DNA of 64,000 nt from positions 2,862,805 through 2,926,804 of the forward strand of contig NZ_WUTT01000001.1 of the NCBI RefSeq assembly GCF_009902005.1. Direction: 5' to 3'. The DNA comes from Halomonas alimentaria (GTDB taxonomy: Bacteria; Pseudomonadota; Gammaproteobacteria; Pseudomonadales; Halomonadaceae). Both the position numbers and the translations under genes were made by a program. Shown piece by piece: positions 10,946 through 19,311 of this stretch. The notes under the pieces are model-generated. The model was given only the letters and a program-made list of their open reading frames with translations, made no database searches and was not told the origin of the DNA. Numbering within the stretch: position 1 is the first letter of the stretch; each line of letters opens with the position of its first letter.

Positions 10946-12247
10946 ATGTTGTCTCAGGACGATCTGCTCCAGCGGCTTCTCGACTTCCTGCATCGCTCGC
11001 CCACCCCCTGGCACGCCACCGCCAACATGGCCGCGCGCCTCGAGGAGGCCGGCTTCCGGCGCCTCGATGAGCGCGAGGCCTGGGCGCTGACGCCCGGCGA
11101 GCGCGTCTACGTGACGCGTAACGACTCGTCGATCATCGCCCTGCAGCTGCCCGAAGGCAGGCTCGAGGCGCTACGCATGATCGGCGCACACACCGACAGC
11201 CCCGGGCTACGGCTCAAGCCCAATGCCGCCCAGACCGCGGCCGGCTGGCTGCAGCTCGGCGTCGAGGTCTACGGCGGGGCGCTGCTCGCCCCCTGGTTCG
11301 ACCGCGACCTCGGTCTCGCCGGACGCGTCCATGTGCGCCACCCCGACGGGCGTCTCGAGGGACGGCTGCTGCATGTCGACCGCCCCGTGGCGATCATTCC
11401 CAGCCTCGCCATCCACCTCGACCGCGAGGCCAACAACGGGCGTGCACTGAACGCCCAGACCGAGATGGCGCCGGTGCTGCTGCAGGGTGGTGAGCTGGGC
11501 GATTTCGAAAAGCTGCTCAAGGCGTGGATTGCCGAGCAGCACGGCCTGGCCGACGTCGAGCTGCTCGACTTCGAACTGGGATTCCATGATATGCAGCCGC
11601 CGGCACGAGTGGGGATCAACGGTGAGCTGATCGCCAGCGCCCGGCTCGACAACCTGCTCTCCTGCTTTATCGGCCTGGAGGCGCTGCTGGCCAGCGATGG
11701 CCGGCAAGGGGCGTTGCTGGTGGCCAACGACCATGAGGAGGTGGGGAGTGCCAGCGCCTGCGGCGCCCAGGGACCCTTCCTGGGGGACGTGCTGCGTCGG
11801 GTCAGCGAGCAGCTTGGCGACGGCAGCGAGGAGGGCTTCATCCGCCTGATCCAGGCCTCCAGGATGATCTCCTGCGACAACGCCCACGCGCTGCACCCCA
11901 ACTTCCAGGACAAGCACGATGCCGCCCATGGACCGGCGCTCAACGGGGGCCCGGTGATCAAGGTCAATGCCAGCCAGCGTTACGCCACCAACAGCGCCAC
12001 CGCAGCGCTGTTCCGCGACCTCTGTCGCGAGGCCGAGGTGCCGGTGCAGAGCTTCGTGACCCGTGCCGACATGGGTTGCGGCAGCACCATCGGGCCGATC
12101 ACCGCCACCGAGCTGGGTGTGCCGACCCTGGACGTGGGGGTGCCTCAGTGGGCCATGCACTCGATCCGCGAGACCGCGGGCAGTCAGGATGTGGCCTACC
12201 TGACGCGGATGCTGGCCGCCTTCTGCAATCGCGCCGAGCTGGCCTGA
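10946..12247 (+). CDS. apeB: M18-family aspartyl aminopeptidase
   Basis: A 433-aa cytoplasmic metallo-aminopeptidase, M18 family, removing acidic N-terminal residues from peptides. Dizinc-site motifs are in order: [12 protein letters not shown] (His82), NDHEEVGS in the middle third, and a late [12 protein letters not shown]...[11 protein letters not shown] stretch. Length is normal for ApeB (~430 aa). The ATG at 10946 follows an AGAGG ribosome-binding site; the frame is open a little further upstream without similarity. It is divergent from prc and followed by a strong bidirectional terminator. Family call is firm; the symbol follows the Pseudomonas name. Confidence 0.9.
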   Translation: MLSQDDLLQRLLDFLHRSPTPWHATANMAARLEEAGFRRLDEREAWALTPGERVYVTRNDSSIIALQLPEGRLEALRMIGAHTDSPGLRLKPNAAQTAAGWLQLGVEVYGGALLAPWFDRDLGLAGRVHVRHPDGRLEGRLLHVDRPVAIIPSLAIHLDREANNGRALNAQTEMAPVLLQGGELGDFEKLLKAWIAEQHGLADVELLDFELGFHDMQPPARVGINGELIASARLDNLLSCFIGLEALLASDGRQGALLVANDHEEVGSASACGAQGPFLGDVLRRVSEQLGDGSEEGFIRLIQASRMISCDNAHALHPNFQDKHDAAHGPALNGGPVIKVNASQRYATNSATAALFRDLCREAEVPVQSFVTRADMGCGSTIGPITATELGVPTLDVGVPQWAMHSIRETAGSQDVAYLTRMLAAFCNRAELA

Positions 12248-12302
12248 CCCCTGCCGGCCGCCGGTAAGGCGGCCGGCTGCCTGTTGCGCGAAGCCCGAAG
12301 CC

Positions 12303-12337
12303 AAAAAAGCCCGCCTGACGATGTCAGGCGGGCTTTT
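12303..12337. terminator. Bidirectional intrinsic terminator
   Basis: GCCCGCCTGA / TCAGGCGGGC 10-bp perfect stem with a 5-nt loop, A-run on the left and T-run on the right. It can end apeB on the plus strand and tRNA-Met on the minus strand. Confidence 0.85.
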
Positions 12338-12348
12338 CGGTGTCTGGC

Positions 12349-12425
12349 TGGTGGCTACGCCCTGATTCGAACAGGGGACCCCATCATTATGAGTGATGTG
12401 CTCTAACCAGCTGAGCTACGTAGCC
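12349..12425 (-). tRNA. tRNA-Met(CAT), elongator, second copy
   Basis: The reverse complement is identical, base for base over 77 nt including CCA, to the tRNA-Met at 8295-8371. The two therefore form a 4-kb-spaced inverted repeat. Confidence 0.95.
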
Positions 12426-12492
12426 AGCGGCGCGTACTCTATCTTCCGCGGGGCGGGCTGTCAACTGCCTGATATGGAAGGCATGCCAAGGC

Positions 12493-12521
12493 TTGACACC
12501 CTGCCGAGGGCTCGATAATAT
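12493..12521 (+). promoter_or_regulatory. Sigma-70 promoter of the Glu/Gly tRNA array
   Basis: Near-consensus TTGACA (12493-12498), 17-bp spacer and TAATAT (12516-12521), 30 bp before the first tRNA-Glu. It probably drives all seven downstream tRNAs as one precursor. Confidence 0.8.
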
Positions 12522-12551
12522 GCGCGCCACCTCGACGAGGCGAGACATTGC

Positions 12552-12627
12552 GTCCCATTCGTCTAGTGGTCCAGGACACCGCCCTTTCACGGCGGGAACA
12601 GGGGTTCGAACCCCCTATGGGACGCCA
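12552..12627 (+). tRNA. tRNA-Glu(TTC) copy 1
   Basis: 76-nt cloverleaf: acceptor GTCCCAT/ATGGGAC, anticodon loop CTTTCAC (TTC), encoded CCA. First unit of the array. Confidence 0.95.
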
Positions 12628-12651
12628 CTCGACTCATCAGGTAACCGGAGT

Positions 12652-12726
12652 GCGGGAATAGCTCAGTGGTAGAGCATCGCCTTGCCAAGGCGAGGGTCGC
12701 GAGTTCGAATCTCGTTTCCCGCTCCA
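12652..12726 (+). tRNA. tRNA-Gly(GCC) copy 1, variant T-stem
   Basis: 75-nt cloverleaf, acceptor GCGGGAA/TTCCCGC, anticodon loop TTGCCAA (GCC), encoded CCA. Its T-stem reads GCGAG/CTCGT where the other two copies read GGGAG/CTCCT, a paired compensatory change. Confidence 0.95.
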
Positions 12727-12748
12727 TCTTCCTTTAGGAAGACGATGC

Positions 12749-12824
12749 GTCCCATTCGTCTAGTGGTCCAGGACACCGCCCTTTCACGGCGGGAACAGGG
12801 GTTCGAACCCCCTATGGGACGCCA
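12749..12824 (+). tRNA. tRNA-Glu(TTC) copy 2
   Basis: Identical in mature sequence to copy 1, with encoded CCA. Only a single base separates it from copy 3. Confidence 0.95.
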
Positions 12825-12825
12825 C

Positions 12826-12901
12826 TTCCCATTCGTCTAGTGGTCCAGGACACCGCCCTTTCACGGCGGGAACAGGGGTTCGAACCCCCTATGGGACGCC
12901 A
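12826..12901 (+). tRNA. tRNA-Glu(TTC) copy 3, first base T instead of G
   Basis: Matches the other tRNA-Glu copies over bases 2-76, but base 1 is T, which cannot pair with C72 of the acceptor stem. The rest of the cloverleaf and the CCA are intact. It may be functional with a frayed acceptor end or be impaired in RNase P processing or charging. Confidence 0.85.
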
Positions 12902-12935
12902 CTTCTCCGGACAGCAAGTGCAGCATGCGAGACAA

Positions 12936-13009
12936 GCGGGAATAGCTCAGTGGTAGAGCATCGCCTTGCCAAGGCGAGGGTCGGGAGTTCGAATCTCCTT
13001 TCCCGCTCC
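12936..13009 (+). tRNA. tRNA-Gly(GCC) copy 2, abutting the next tRNA
   Basis: Full cloverleaf ending in CC; the expected A of CCA is replaced by the G that is base 1 of the next tRNA-Glu. There is no spacer, so the last A must be added post-transcriptionally. Confidence 0.9.
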
Positions 13010-13085
13010 GTCCCATTCGTCTAGTGGTCCAGGACACCGCCCTTTCACGGCGGGAACAGGGGTTCGAACCCCCTATGGGACGCCA
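13010..13085 (+). tRNA. tRNA-Glu(TTC) copy 4
   Basis: Identical mature sequence to copies 1 and 2; begins immediately after tRNA-Gly copy 2. Confidence 0.95.
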
Positions 13086-13112
13086 CCTCGCCCGCTCAGC
13101 GGTACCGATCAA

Positions 13113-13187
13113 GCGGGAATAGCTCAGTGGTAGAGCATCGCCTTGCCAAGGCGAGGGTCGGGAGTTCGAATCTCCTTTCCCGCTCCA
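13113..13187 (+). tRNA. tRNA-Gly(GCC) copy 3
   Basis: 75-nt cloverleaf identical to copy 2, with encoded CCA. Its 3' end (13170-13192) is repeated exactly at 13246-13268. Confidence 0.95.
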
Positions 13188-13188
13188 A

Positions 13189-13263
13189 TCGGTCACCTGC
13201 AACAGGCCAAGGCTCGCGTCAGGAGCCGAAAGTCGGCCCAGTCGCATCTCCTTTCCCGCTCCA
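13189..13263 (+). pseudogene. Decayed tRNA-Gly unit
   Basis: The last ~18 nt (ATCTCCTTTCCCGCTCCA) match the tRNA-Gly 3' end exactly, and a GCCAAGGC piece of the anticodon arm survives at 13206-13213. The 5' half and acceptor complement are lost and ~15 extra nt separate the two matches. It cannot fold as a tRNA. The 23-bp match extends into the flanking CAATCGG of copy 3, consistent with tandem duplication then decay. Confidence 0.55.
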
Positions 13264-13441
13264 ATCGGAACCTCCCCCCCTAATTTGATGTTGCTTCAGT
13301 CTGCCGATGCGCAGGCCATTTTGCGTGCCTGACATCCGGGCTTGGCCGCTGCCGGCTTGAACTTCATGCCAGGCGCCCCCATATCGATATGCCTTTGCGG
13401 CATGCCCGCCATCGAACCCCGAACCGTTTCAAGGATTGCGC

Positions 13442-14419
13442 ATGGCCGAACCGGCTCTGTCCATCCGTGGCCTGACCAAGGTCTACGGCAATGGCTTCCA
13501 GGCCCTCAAGGGCATCGACCTCGATGTCGCCGAAGGGGACTTCTTCGCACTGCTGGGCCCCAACGGTGCCGGCAAGTCCACCACCCTGGGGGTGGTGTCG
13601 TCGCTGGTGCAGAAGAGCGCCGGCCGCGTGTCGATCTTCGGCATCGACATCGACCGCGACTTCGCCCGCGCCAAGTACCACCTCGGCGTGGTGCCCCAGG
13701 AGTTCAACTTCAACCAGTTCGAGAAGGTGCTCGACATCGTTCTGGCCCAGGCGGGCTACTACGGCATGTCGCGGCGCCAGGCGCTGCCCCGCGCCGAGGA
13801 GCTGCTGCGCGACCTGGGGCTGTGGGACAAGCGCAATGGCAGCGCCCGGATGCTCTCCGGCGGCATGAAGCGCCGGTTGATGATCGCCCGGGCGCTGATG
13901 CACCGTCCGAAACTGCTGATCCTCGACGAGCCCACCGCCGGCGTGGACATCGAGCTGCGTCGCAGCATGTGGGAGTACATGCGCCGCATCAACCGCGAGG
14001 AGGGCACCACCATCATCCTCACCACCCACTACCTGGAGGAGGCGGAGAGCCTCTGCCGCAACGTGGCGATCATCAACCACGGCGAGATCATCCGTAACAC
14101 CAGCGTGCGTGACCTGTTGATGGAGCTGGATACCGAGACCTTCCTGCTCGACCTGGCCCATCCCGTGGAGGCCGCCCCCGAGGTCGAGGGCTTCGAGCTC
14201 AGCCAGCCGGAGCCCGCCCAGCTGGCGGTGGTGGTGCATCGCGGCCAGCGGCTCAACGACGTCTTCGAGGCGCTCTCCGCCCGCGGCATCCAGGTGGTCT
14301 CCATGCGCAACCGCGCCAACCGCCTGGAGGAGATGTTCGTCTCCATGGTGGAGCAGGGCAACCAGGCCCTGGACCGGGCCGCCGAAGATAAGGGCAAGGA
14401 CAAGGAGGCGCGCGCATGA
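13442..14419 (+). CDS. ABC exporter ATP-binding protein (YadG-like)
   Basis: A 325-aa ABC-2-type exporter ATPase. Walker A GPNGAGKSTT lies near residue 40, signature LSGGMKRRL near 140, Walker B LLILDEPTAGVD near 160, and the switch His in TTHYLEEAE. A C-terminal ~90-residue extension is typical of ABC-2 drug/lipid exporters. Start at ATG 13442 has AAGGA 7 nt upstream. It is coupled by ATGA overlap to the permease gene, together matching the E. coli YadG/YadH pair. Substrate is unknown. Confidence 0.88.
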   Translation: MAEPALSIRGLTKVYGNGFQALKGIDLDVAEGDFFALLGPNGAGKSTTLGVVSSLVQKSAGRVSIFGIDIDRDFARAKYHLGVVPQEFNFNQFEKVLDIVLAQAGYYGMSRRQALPRAEELLRDLGLWDKRNGSARMLSGGMKRRLMIARALMHRPKLLILDEPTAGVDIELRRSMWEYMRRINREEGTTIILTTHYLEEAESLCRNVAIINHGEIIRNTSVRDLLMELDTETFLLDLAHPVEAAPEVEGFELSQPEPAQLAVVVHRGQRLNDVFEALSARGIQVVSMRNRANRLEEMFVSMVEQGNQALDRAAEDKGKDKEARA

Positions 14420-15189
14420 ACCCTCGTCAGATCGCCATCGCCCTGTGGACCCTGGTGGTCAAGGAGATCAAGCGCTTCACGCGCATCTGGCCGCAGACCC
14501 TGCTGCCGCCGTCGATCACCATGACCATGTACTTCATCATCTTCGGCAACCTGATCGGCTCGCGCATCGGCGAGATGGACGGCTACAGCTATATGGACTT
14601 CATCGTCCCCGGGCTGATCATGATGGCGGTGATCACCAACAGCTACTCCAATGTCGCCTCCTCCTTCTTCTCCAACAAGTTCCAGCGCAGCGTCGAGGAG
14701 ATGATGGTGTCGCCGATGCCGAGCTGGGTGATCCTCTCCGGCTTCGTGCTGGGGGGCATGGCCCGCGGCCTCGGCGTGGGGCTGATCGTCACCATCGTGT
14801 CGCTGTTCTTCACCCGCCTCGAGGTGGCCCACCCGGTGCTGACCCTGCTGGTGGTGGTGATGACCGCGGCGCTGTTCGCCATCGGCGGCTTCATCAACGC
14901 CCTGCTGGGCAAGAAGTTCGACGACATCTCCATCGTGCCGACCTTCATCCTGACGCCGCTGACCTACCTGGGCGGGGTCTTCTACTCCATCTCGCTGCTG
15001 CCGGCGTTCTGGCAGGGGGTGTCGATGCTCAACCCCATCCTCTATATGGTCAACGTCTTCCGCTACGGCTTCCTGGGCGTCTCGGACATCCCGGTGGGCT
15101 GGGCGCTGGCCGCCATCCTCGCCTTCATCGCGGTGCTCTTCACCATCGCCCTGCGCATGCTGGAGCGTGGCCAGGGGATCCGCTCATGA
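14416..15189 (+). CDS. ABC-2 type exporter permease (YadH-like)
   Basis: A 257-aa inner-membrane protein with about six hydrophobic segments and the ABC-2 permease pattern: conserved YMDFIVPGLIMMAVI near residue 55, and a C-terminal LTYLGGVFYSISLLP loop before the last helices. Its ATG overlaps the ATPase stop (ATGA), and its own stop overlaps the queF start, so three genes are translationally coupled. It partners the preceding YadG-like ATPase; the exported substrate is not known. Confidence 0.88.
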   Translation: MNPRQIAIALWTLVVKEIKRFTRIWPQTLLPPSITMTMYFIIFGNLIGSRIGEMDGYSYMDFIVPGLIMMAVITNSYSNVASSFFSNKFQRSVEEMMVSPMPSWVILSGFVLGGMARGLGVGLIVTIVSLFFTRLEVAHPVLTLLVVVMTAALFAIGGFINALLGKKFDDISIVPTFILTPLTYLGGVFYSISLLPAFWQGVSMLNPILYMVNVFRYGFLGVSDIPVGWALAAILAFIAVLFTIALRMLERGQGIRS

Positions 15190-16019
15190 GCCGGCGTCCC
15201 GAGACCCTCGCCGACGCCCCCCTGGGGCGCGAGTCTGCCTACCCCGAGCACTACGATGCCGGGCTGCTCTATCCCATCCCCCGCGCCGCCAACCGCGCGC
15301 CGCTGGGCATCGAGGAGGGCGCGCTGCCCTTCGTCGGCGAGGACGAGTGGCACGCCTTCGAGGTCAGCTGGCTCAACGCCCGCGGCAAGCCAGTGGTGGC
15401 CGTGGCGCGCTTCCGGTTGCCGGCGGACTCGCCCAACCTGATCGAGTCCAAGTCCTGGAAGCTCTACCTCAACGGCTTCAACCAGAGCCGCTTCGCCAGC
15501 CGTCAGGCGGTCATCGAGATCCTGGAACGGGACCTGTCGCGGGCCGCCGGGGCGCCGGTGTCGGTGGAGCTCTTCGCGGTCGACGACGAGGCGCTCGCGC
15601 CGCGCCGGCTGCCCGGCGAGTGCCTGGACGACCTGGATATCACCATCGACGACTACACCCCCAGCGCCGATCATTTGCGCGTCGGCGACGAAGTGGTGGA
15701 GGAGACCCTCCACTCCCACCTGCTCAAGTCCAACTGCCCGGTCACAGGGCAGCCCGACTGGGGCAGCGTGCTGATCCGCTATCGCGGGCCGCGCCTCGAC
15801 CGCGAGGGGCTCCTGCGCTACCTAGTGGGTTACCGCCAGCACCAGGACTTCCACGAGCACTGCGTGGAACATATCTACATGGACCTGATGGCCCGCGCCC
15901 GGCCCGAGCGGCTGCTGGTGTTGGCGCGTTACGTACGCCGCGGCGGGCTGGACATCAGCCCCTGGCGCGCCACCCCGGGAGAGCATCCGCCGACGCCGCT
16001 GCGCCTGGCCCGCCAGTAG
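15186..16019 (+). CDS. queF: NADPH-dependent 7-cyano-7-deazaguanine reductase QueF
   Basis: QueF reduces preQ0 to preQ1 in queuosine (tRNA wobble base) biosynthesis. The 277-aa product is the long bimodular gammaproteobacterial form. It shows the QueF motif ESKSWKLYLNGFNQ at 87-100, catalytic Cys184 and Asp191 in NCPVTGQPDWG, and the FHEHCVEHI box at 222-230. ATG 15186 overlaps the permease stop as ATGA. Linkage to an ABC exporter is probably just operon packing. No preQ1 riboswitch is seen, as expected for an internal operon gene. Confidence 0.95.
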   Translation: MSRRPETLADAPLGRESAYPEHYDAGLLYPIPRAANRAPLGIEEGALPFVGEDEWHAFEVSWLNARGKPVVAVARFRLPADSPNLIESKSWKLYLNGFNQSRFASRQAVIEILERDLSRAAGAPVSVELFAVDDEALAPRRLPGECLDDLDITIDDYTPSADHLRVGDEVVEETLHSHLLKSNCPVTGQPDWGSVLIRYRGPRLDREGLLRYLVGYRQHQDFHEHCVEHIYMDLMARARPERLLVLARYVRRGGLDISPWRATPGEHPPTPLRLARQ

Positions 16020-16099
16020 CGGTCGGCACGACAGCCCGCCGGCACGCTGGTAGAGTGACGAGAAAGATTCTCGTGGGACGACAGCCAAGGGAGAGACCG

Positions 16100-16660
16100 A
16101 TGGATGCGATGACGCTGCTGCATGAACGCAGCTCCATGGGCAAGCTGATGGGGCCGCCGCCCGACACCGAGCAGCTCGAGGCCATCTACCGGGCGGCGCT
16201 GCGTGCGCCGGACCACAAGGAGCTGCGCCCCTGGCGCTTCATCGAGTTCTCCGGCGAGGGCCGCGAGCGCCTGGGCGAGCTGTTCGCGGAGGCGGACTAC
16301 CGCGAGGACCCCCACGTCGGCGACGCCGCCCTGGACGCCGCCCGCAAGAAGCCGCTGCGCGCGCCCATGGTGATCGCGGTGATCGCCAGGGTCACCCCGG
16401 ACGTGCCCAAGGTGCCGAAGATGGAGCAGGTGATCTCCGCCGGCTGCGCCGCCCACGCCATCCTGCTCGCCGCCCACGCGCTGGGCCTCGGCGCCATGTG
16501 GCGCAGCGGCAAGTACGCCTTCGATCCGGTGGTGCGCAAGGGGCTGGGGCTCGAGGAAGAGGACGAGGTGGTGGCCTTCATTTACCTGGGTACCTTGGGT
16601 GGGCGCCACAAGCCGATCCCCGAGCACGATATCGAGGGCTTCGTGGAGCGCTGGCGCTGA
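16100..16660 (+). CDS. Nitroreductase-family protein (YdjA-like)
   Basis: A 186-aa FMN-dependent oxidoreductase of the minimal nitroreductase type, close to E. coli YdjA (183 aa). Visible motifs: early LLHERSSMGKL, RAPDHKELRPWRFI (FMN phosphate contact region), and C-terminal GLGAMWRSGKYA...YLGTLGG, all characteristic of this subfamily. A strong AAGGGAGA ribosome-binding site lies just before the ATG. The physiological substrate is unknown. The next gene starts 1 bp after its stop. Confidence 0.85.
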   Translation: MDAMTLLHERSSMGKLMGPPPDTEQLEAIYRAALRAPDHKELRPWRFIEFSGEGRERLGELFAEADYREDPHVGDAALDAARKKPLRAPMVIAVIARVTPDVPKVPKMEQVISAGCAAHAILLAAHALGLGAMWRSGKYAFDPVVRKGLGLEEEDEVVAFIYLGTLGGRHKPIPEHDIEGFVERWR

Positions 16661-16661
16661 G

Positions 16662-17165
16662 ATGCGCGGGGTCGGCGTTCCCCATCCGCGCCTCCCGCTG
16701 CCGTCCCCCGGCGGCGAGGATGACCCCGCCGAGTTCCTGACCTGGCTCGGCGAGGCGATTCCCATGGTGGCCCATCTCGGCATCCGCGAGATGCGCCGCG
16801 ACGGCGCCCGACTCACCTGGGAGCTGGCCCTCACCCCCAGCCTCAACGACAAGGGCACCGGCTTCGGCGGGGCCCTGGCCGCCCAGACCACCCTGCTCGG
16901 CTGGTGCTGGACCACCCTCTGGCTGCGTCGTCACGGGCTCTCCCGCGATGTCGTGGTGGCCGAGGCGACCCAGCGCTTCCTGGCCCCGGTGACCGGCGAC
17001 TACCGTCTGGAGTGCCTGCCCGAAGACGAAGCGGGGCCCGAGCGCCTCAACACGCGGCTGGCCGACAAGGGCCGCGGGCGCATCGCCCTGGTACAGCGCC
17101 TGTGGTGCGGCGACACCCTCTGCCTGGAGGCGCGCGGCGATTACGCGGTACTGCCAGCGACTTGA
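16662..17165 (+). CDS. YiiD C-terminal-like putative thioesterase
   Basis: A 167-aa protein with a hot-dog-fold pattern: central helix preceded by a LNDKGTGFGGALAAQTTLLGWCWT segment and followed by beta-rich VVAEATQRFLAPVTGDYRLECL. This matches the putative thioesterase domain found at the C-terminus of E. coli YiiD. The acyl substrate is unknown. ATG 16662 lies 1 bp after the nitroreductase stop, so the two are probably co-translated. An earlier in-frame start would lie inside the nitroreductase gene and was rejected. Confidence 0.7.
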   Translation: MRGVGVPHPRLPLPSPGGEDDPAEFLTWLGEAIPMVAHLGIREMRRDGARLTWELALTPSLNDKGTGFGGALAAQTTLLGWCWTTLWLRRHGLSRDVVVAEATQRFLAPVTGDYRLECLPEDEAGPERLNTRLADKGRGRIALVQRLWCGDTLCLEARGDYAVLPAT

Positions 17166-17212
17166 TGCAGGTCAAGACAGTGTTATAACCCATTGTAAAA
17201 ATTTCATGACTT

Positions 17213-19283
17213 GTGACAAGCTTTCCCCCGGTTCATCCTGGGGTAATCCTGTTGCCATCCACCTCACCCACTTTCCTCGGCACGCGGCCGCATGTCTCGC
17301 GTGCCCGTGCGTTTGTGCTCTACGGCGCCGTGCTGGTCGTGACCGGCCTGGTGATGGGCTGGTCCCTCAGGAGCGGGACGCTCCAGTTATCTTCCTGTGG
17401 CCCTGGCACCGACGCCTATCCGGCGCTTGCCGATTGCAGTCTGCAGCAGATCCTCTGGCATCAGGTCGCCCTCCTGGGAGGAGGCTGGCTGTTCCTGGCC
17501 CTGGTGGGCCTTGTCGCCCTGCGCCGGCACCTGAGCCTGCTGGCTGCCAAGGACCGCCTGCGCGAGGAGACGAGGCACCGCGCCGAGGCCCAGCGGCGTG
17601 TCGAGGAGAGTGCCGCGGAGCTCAAGATCGCCGCCATGGCCTTCGATACCCATCTCGGCATGTTCATCACCGATGCCGCTGGGCGGGTGCTGCGTACCAA
17701 CCCCACCTTCAGCCGTATTACTGGCTACGCCGCAGATGAGGTCAAGGGCCGTAACCCCAGCATGTGGGCCTCCGGTCGTCACGATTCCACCTTCTATACC
17801 GAGATGTGGCAGACCATTGCCGCCGAGGGCAGCTGGCAGGGGGAGGTATGGAATCGGCGTCTACCCCCAGTGGCTGACCATCAGCGCCATGCGCGGCGAT
17901 ATGGGCGAAGTCCGCCACTACGTGGCGACCCTGAGCGATCTGTCCGAGGCCAAGGCGGCGGAGTCCACCATCCAGCGCCTGGCGTTCTACGATCCGCTGA
18001 CCGGCCTGCCCAATCGTCGCCTGTTGCTCGACCGCCTGGGGCAGGTGATCAGCCACACCCGGCGCCGCAATCACTACGCCTCCCTGCTGCTGGTGGGTCT
18101 GGACAACTTCAAGGCCTATAACACGACCCTCGGGCACGCCAGCGGCGACACCCTGCTGCGCCGCCTGGCCGAGGTGCTGCGTGACAGTCTGCGCGAGAGC
18201 GACACCCTGGCGCGCTGGGGCGGTGACCAGTTTGCCCTGCTGGTTCAGGACCTGGGGGACGAGCCGGCCCACGCCGCCCGGGGGGCCGAACGGCTGGGGG
18301 AGAAGCTGTTACGCGAGATCGCATGCACAGCGGGTGGCGGCGACGAGAGCCTGCCACTCACGGCCAGCATCGGTATCTCGCTGTTTCATGACGACGACCT
18401 GGATGGCGCCGAGGCGATTCAGCAGGCCGAGCTGGCCATGTACGAAGCCAAACGCGAGGGCGGTGCGGCGCTGCGTTTCTTCGACCATGCCATGCAGGCC
18501 AGCGTGACAGAGCGTGCTCATCTTGAGGCCGATCTGGACCGGGCCCTGGAGGGCAGCGAGCTGAGGCTCTTCTACCAGCCCCAGGTCGATACCACGGGCG
18601 TCACCGTGGGGCTGGAGGTGCTGCTGCGCTGGGAGCACCCTGTTCGCGGCATGGTCTCGCCCGGGGTGTTTATCCCCCTGGCCGAGGAGAGCGGCCGTAT
18701 CGTGGCCATCGGTGGCTGGGTGCTGGAGAGCGCCTGTCAGCAGCTGGCGCAATGGGCCGAACAGCCACGGCGACGGGATCTGACCATTTCGGTCAACGTC
18801 AGCCCGGTGCAGTTTCGCCAGGCGGGTTTCGTCGACAGTGTGCGCGAGATCCTGGCGAGAAGCGGTGCCGATCCGCGCCATCTGGTGCTGGAAGTGACCG
18901 AATCGCTGTTCCTGCAGGATCCGGAGCAGGCCCGCGATACCATGCTGGCACTCAGCGCGCTTGGTGTGCGCTTTGCCCTGGACGATTTCGGTACCGGCTA
19001 CTCGTCGCTTGGCTACCTCAAGCGTCTTCCCCTCGACGAGCTCAAGATCGACCAGAGTTTCGTACGGGATCTGCTCGAGAGTTCCGCCGATGCCGCCATT
19101 GTCGAGACCATCATCGCCCTGGCCGACAGGTTGGGGATGCGGGTGATCGCCGAAGGCGTGGAGACCGAGGAGCAGGCGAACTGGCTGCGTGAGCATGGCT
19201 GCCGGCGCTTCCAGGGTTACCTCTATGCGCGGCCGGCGCCGTTGGTGAGCGGCAAGGAGGCCCTGCCAGGGTTTCCGAGCTGA
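17213..19283 (+). pseudogene. PAS-GGDEF-EAL c-di-GMP protein, frameshifted
   Basis: Two overlapping reading frames make one protein: an N-terminal membrane region (two helices flanking a short periplasmic loop), a PAS domain, then GGDEF and EAL. The PAS domain is read in one frame to ...WQGEVWNRR and resumes one frame over at VYPQWLTISAM, so the break is near 17850-17857, where PAS domains normally read NRR-K-D/N-G-x-VYP. An 11-nt out-of-frame loss of the KDG codons would explain both missing residues and frame. The downstream GGDEF site is changed to GGDQF, suggesting weak or no cyclase activity. The EAL half keeps EVLLRW, DDFGTGYSSL and EGVET, so a phosphodiesterase would be expected if intact. 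Start (GTG 17213) is uncertain. Sequencing error cannot be excluded. Confidence 0.75.
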
Positions 19284-19311
19284 CGACTTCCCGGCTGACG
19301 GTGGGTATAGG

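Noticed and set aside
12552-13187. The regular tRNA-Glu/tRNA-Gly repeats as a CRISPR-like array
   Set aside because: Repeats are full cloverleaf tRNA genes of 74-76 nt with anticodons TTC and GCC. Spacers are irregular, and no cas gene is present.
14445-16019. A single 524-codon frame through the ABC permease into QueF
   Set aside because: The first ~247 codons are a His/Asp/Gly-rich shadow of the permease frame. QueF starts at ATG 15186, overlapping the permease stop.
17206-17739. A 177-codon frame starting at ATG 17206
   Set aside because: It overlaps the PAS-GGDEF-EAL N-terminus in another frame and is Pro/Arg/Ala-rich without domain similarity.
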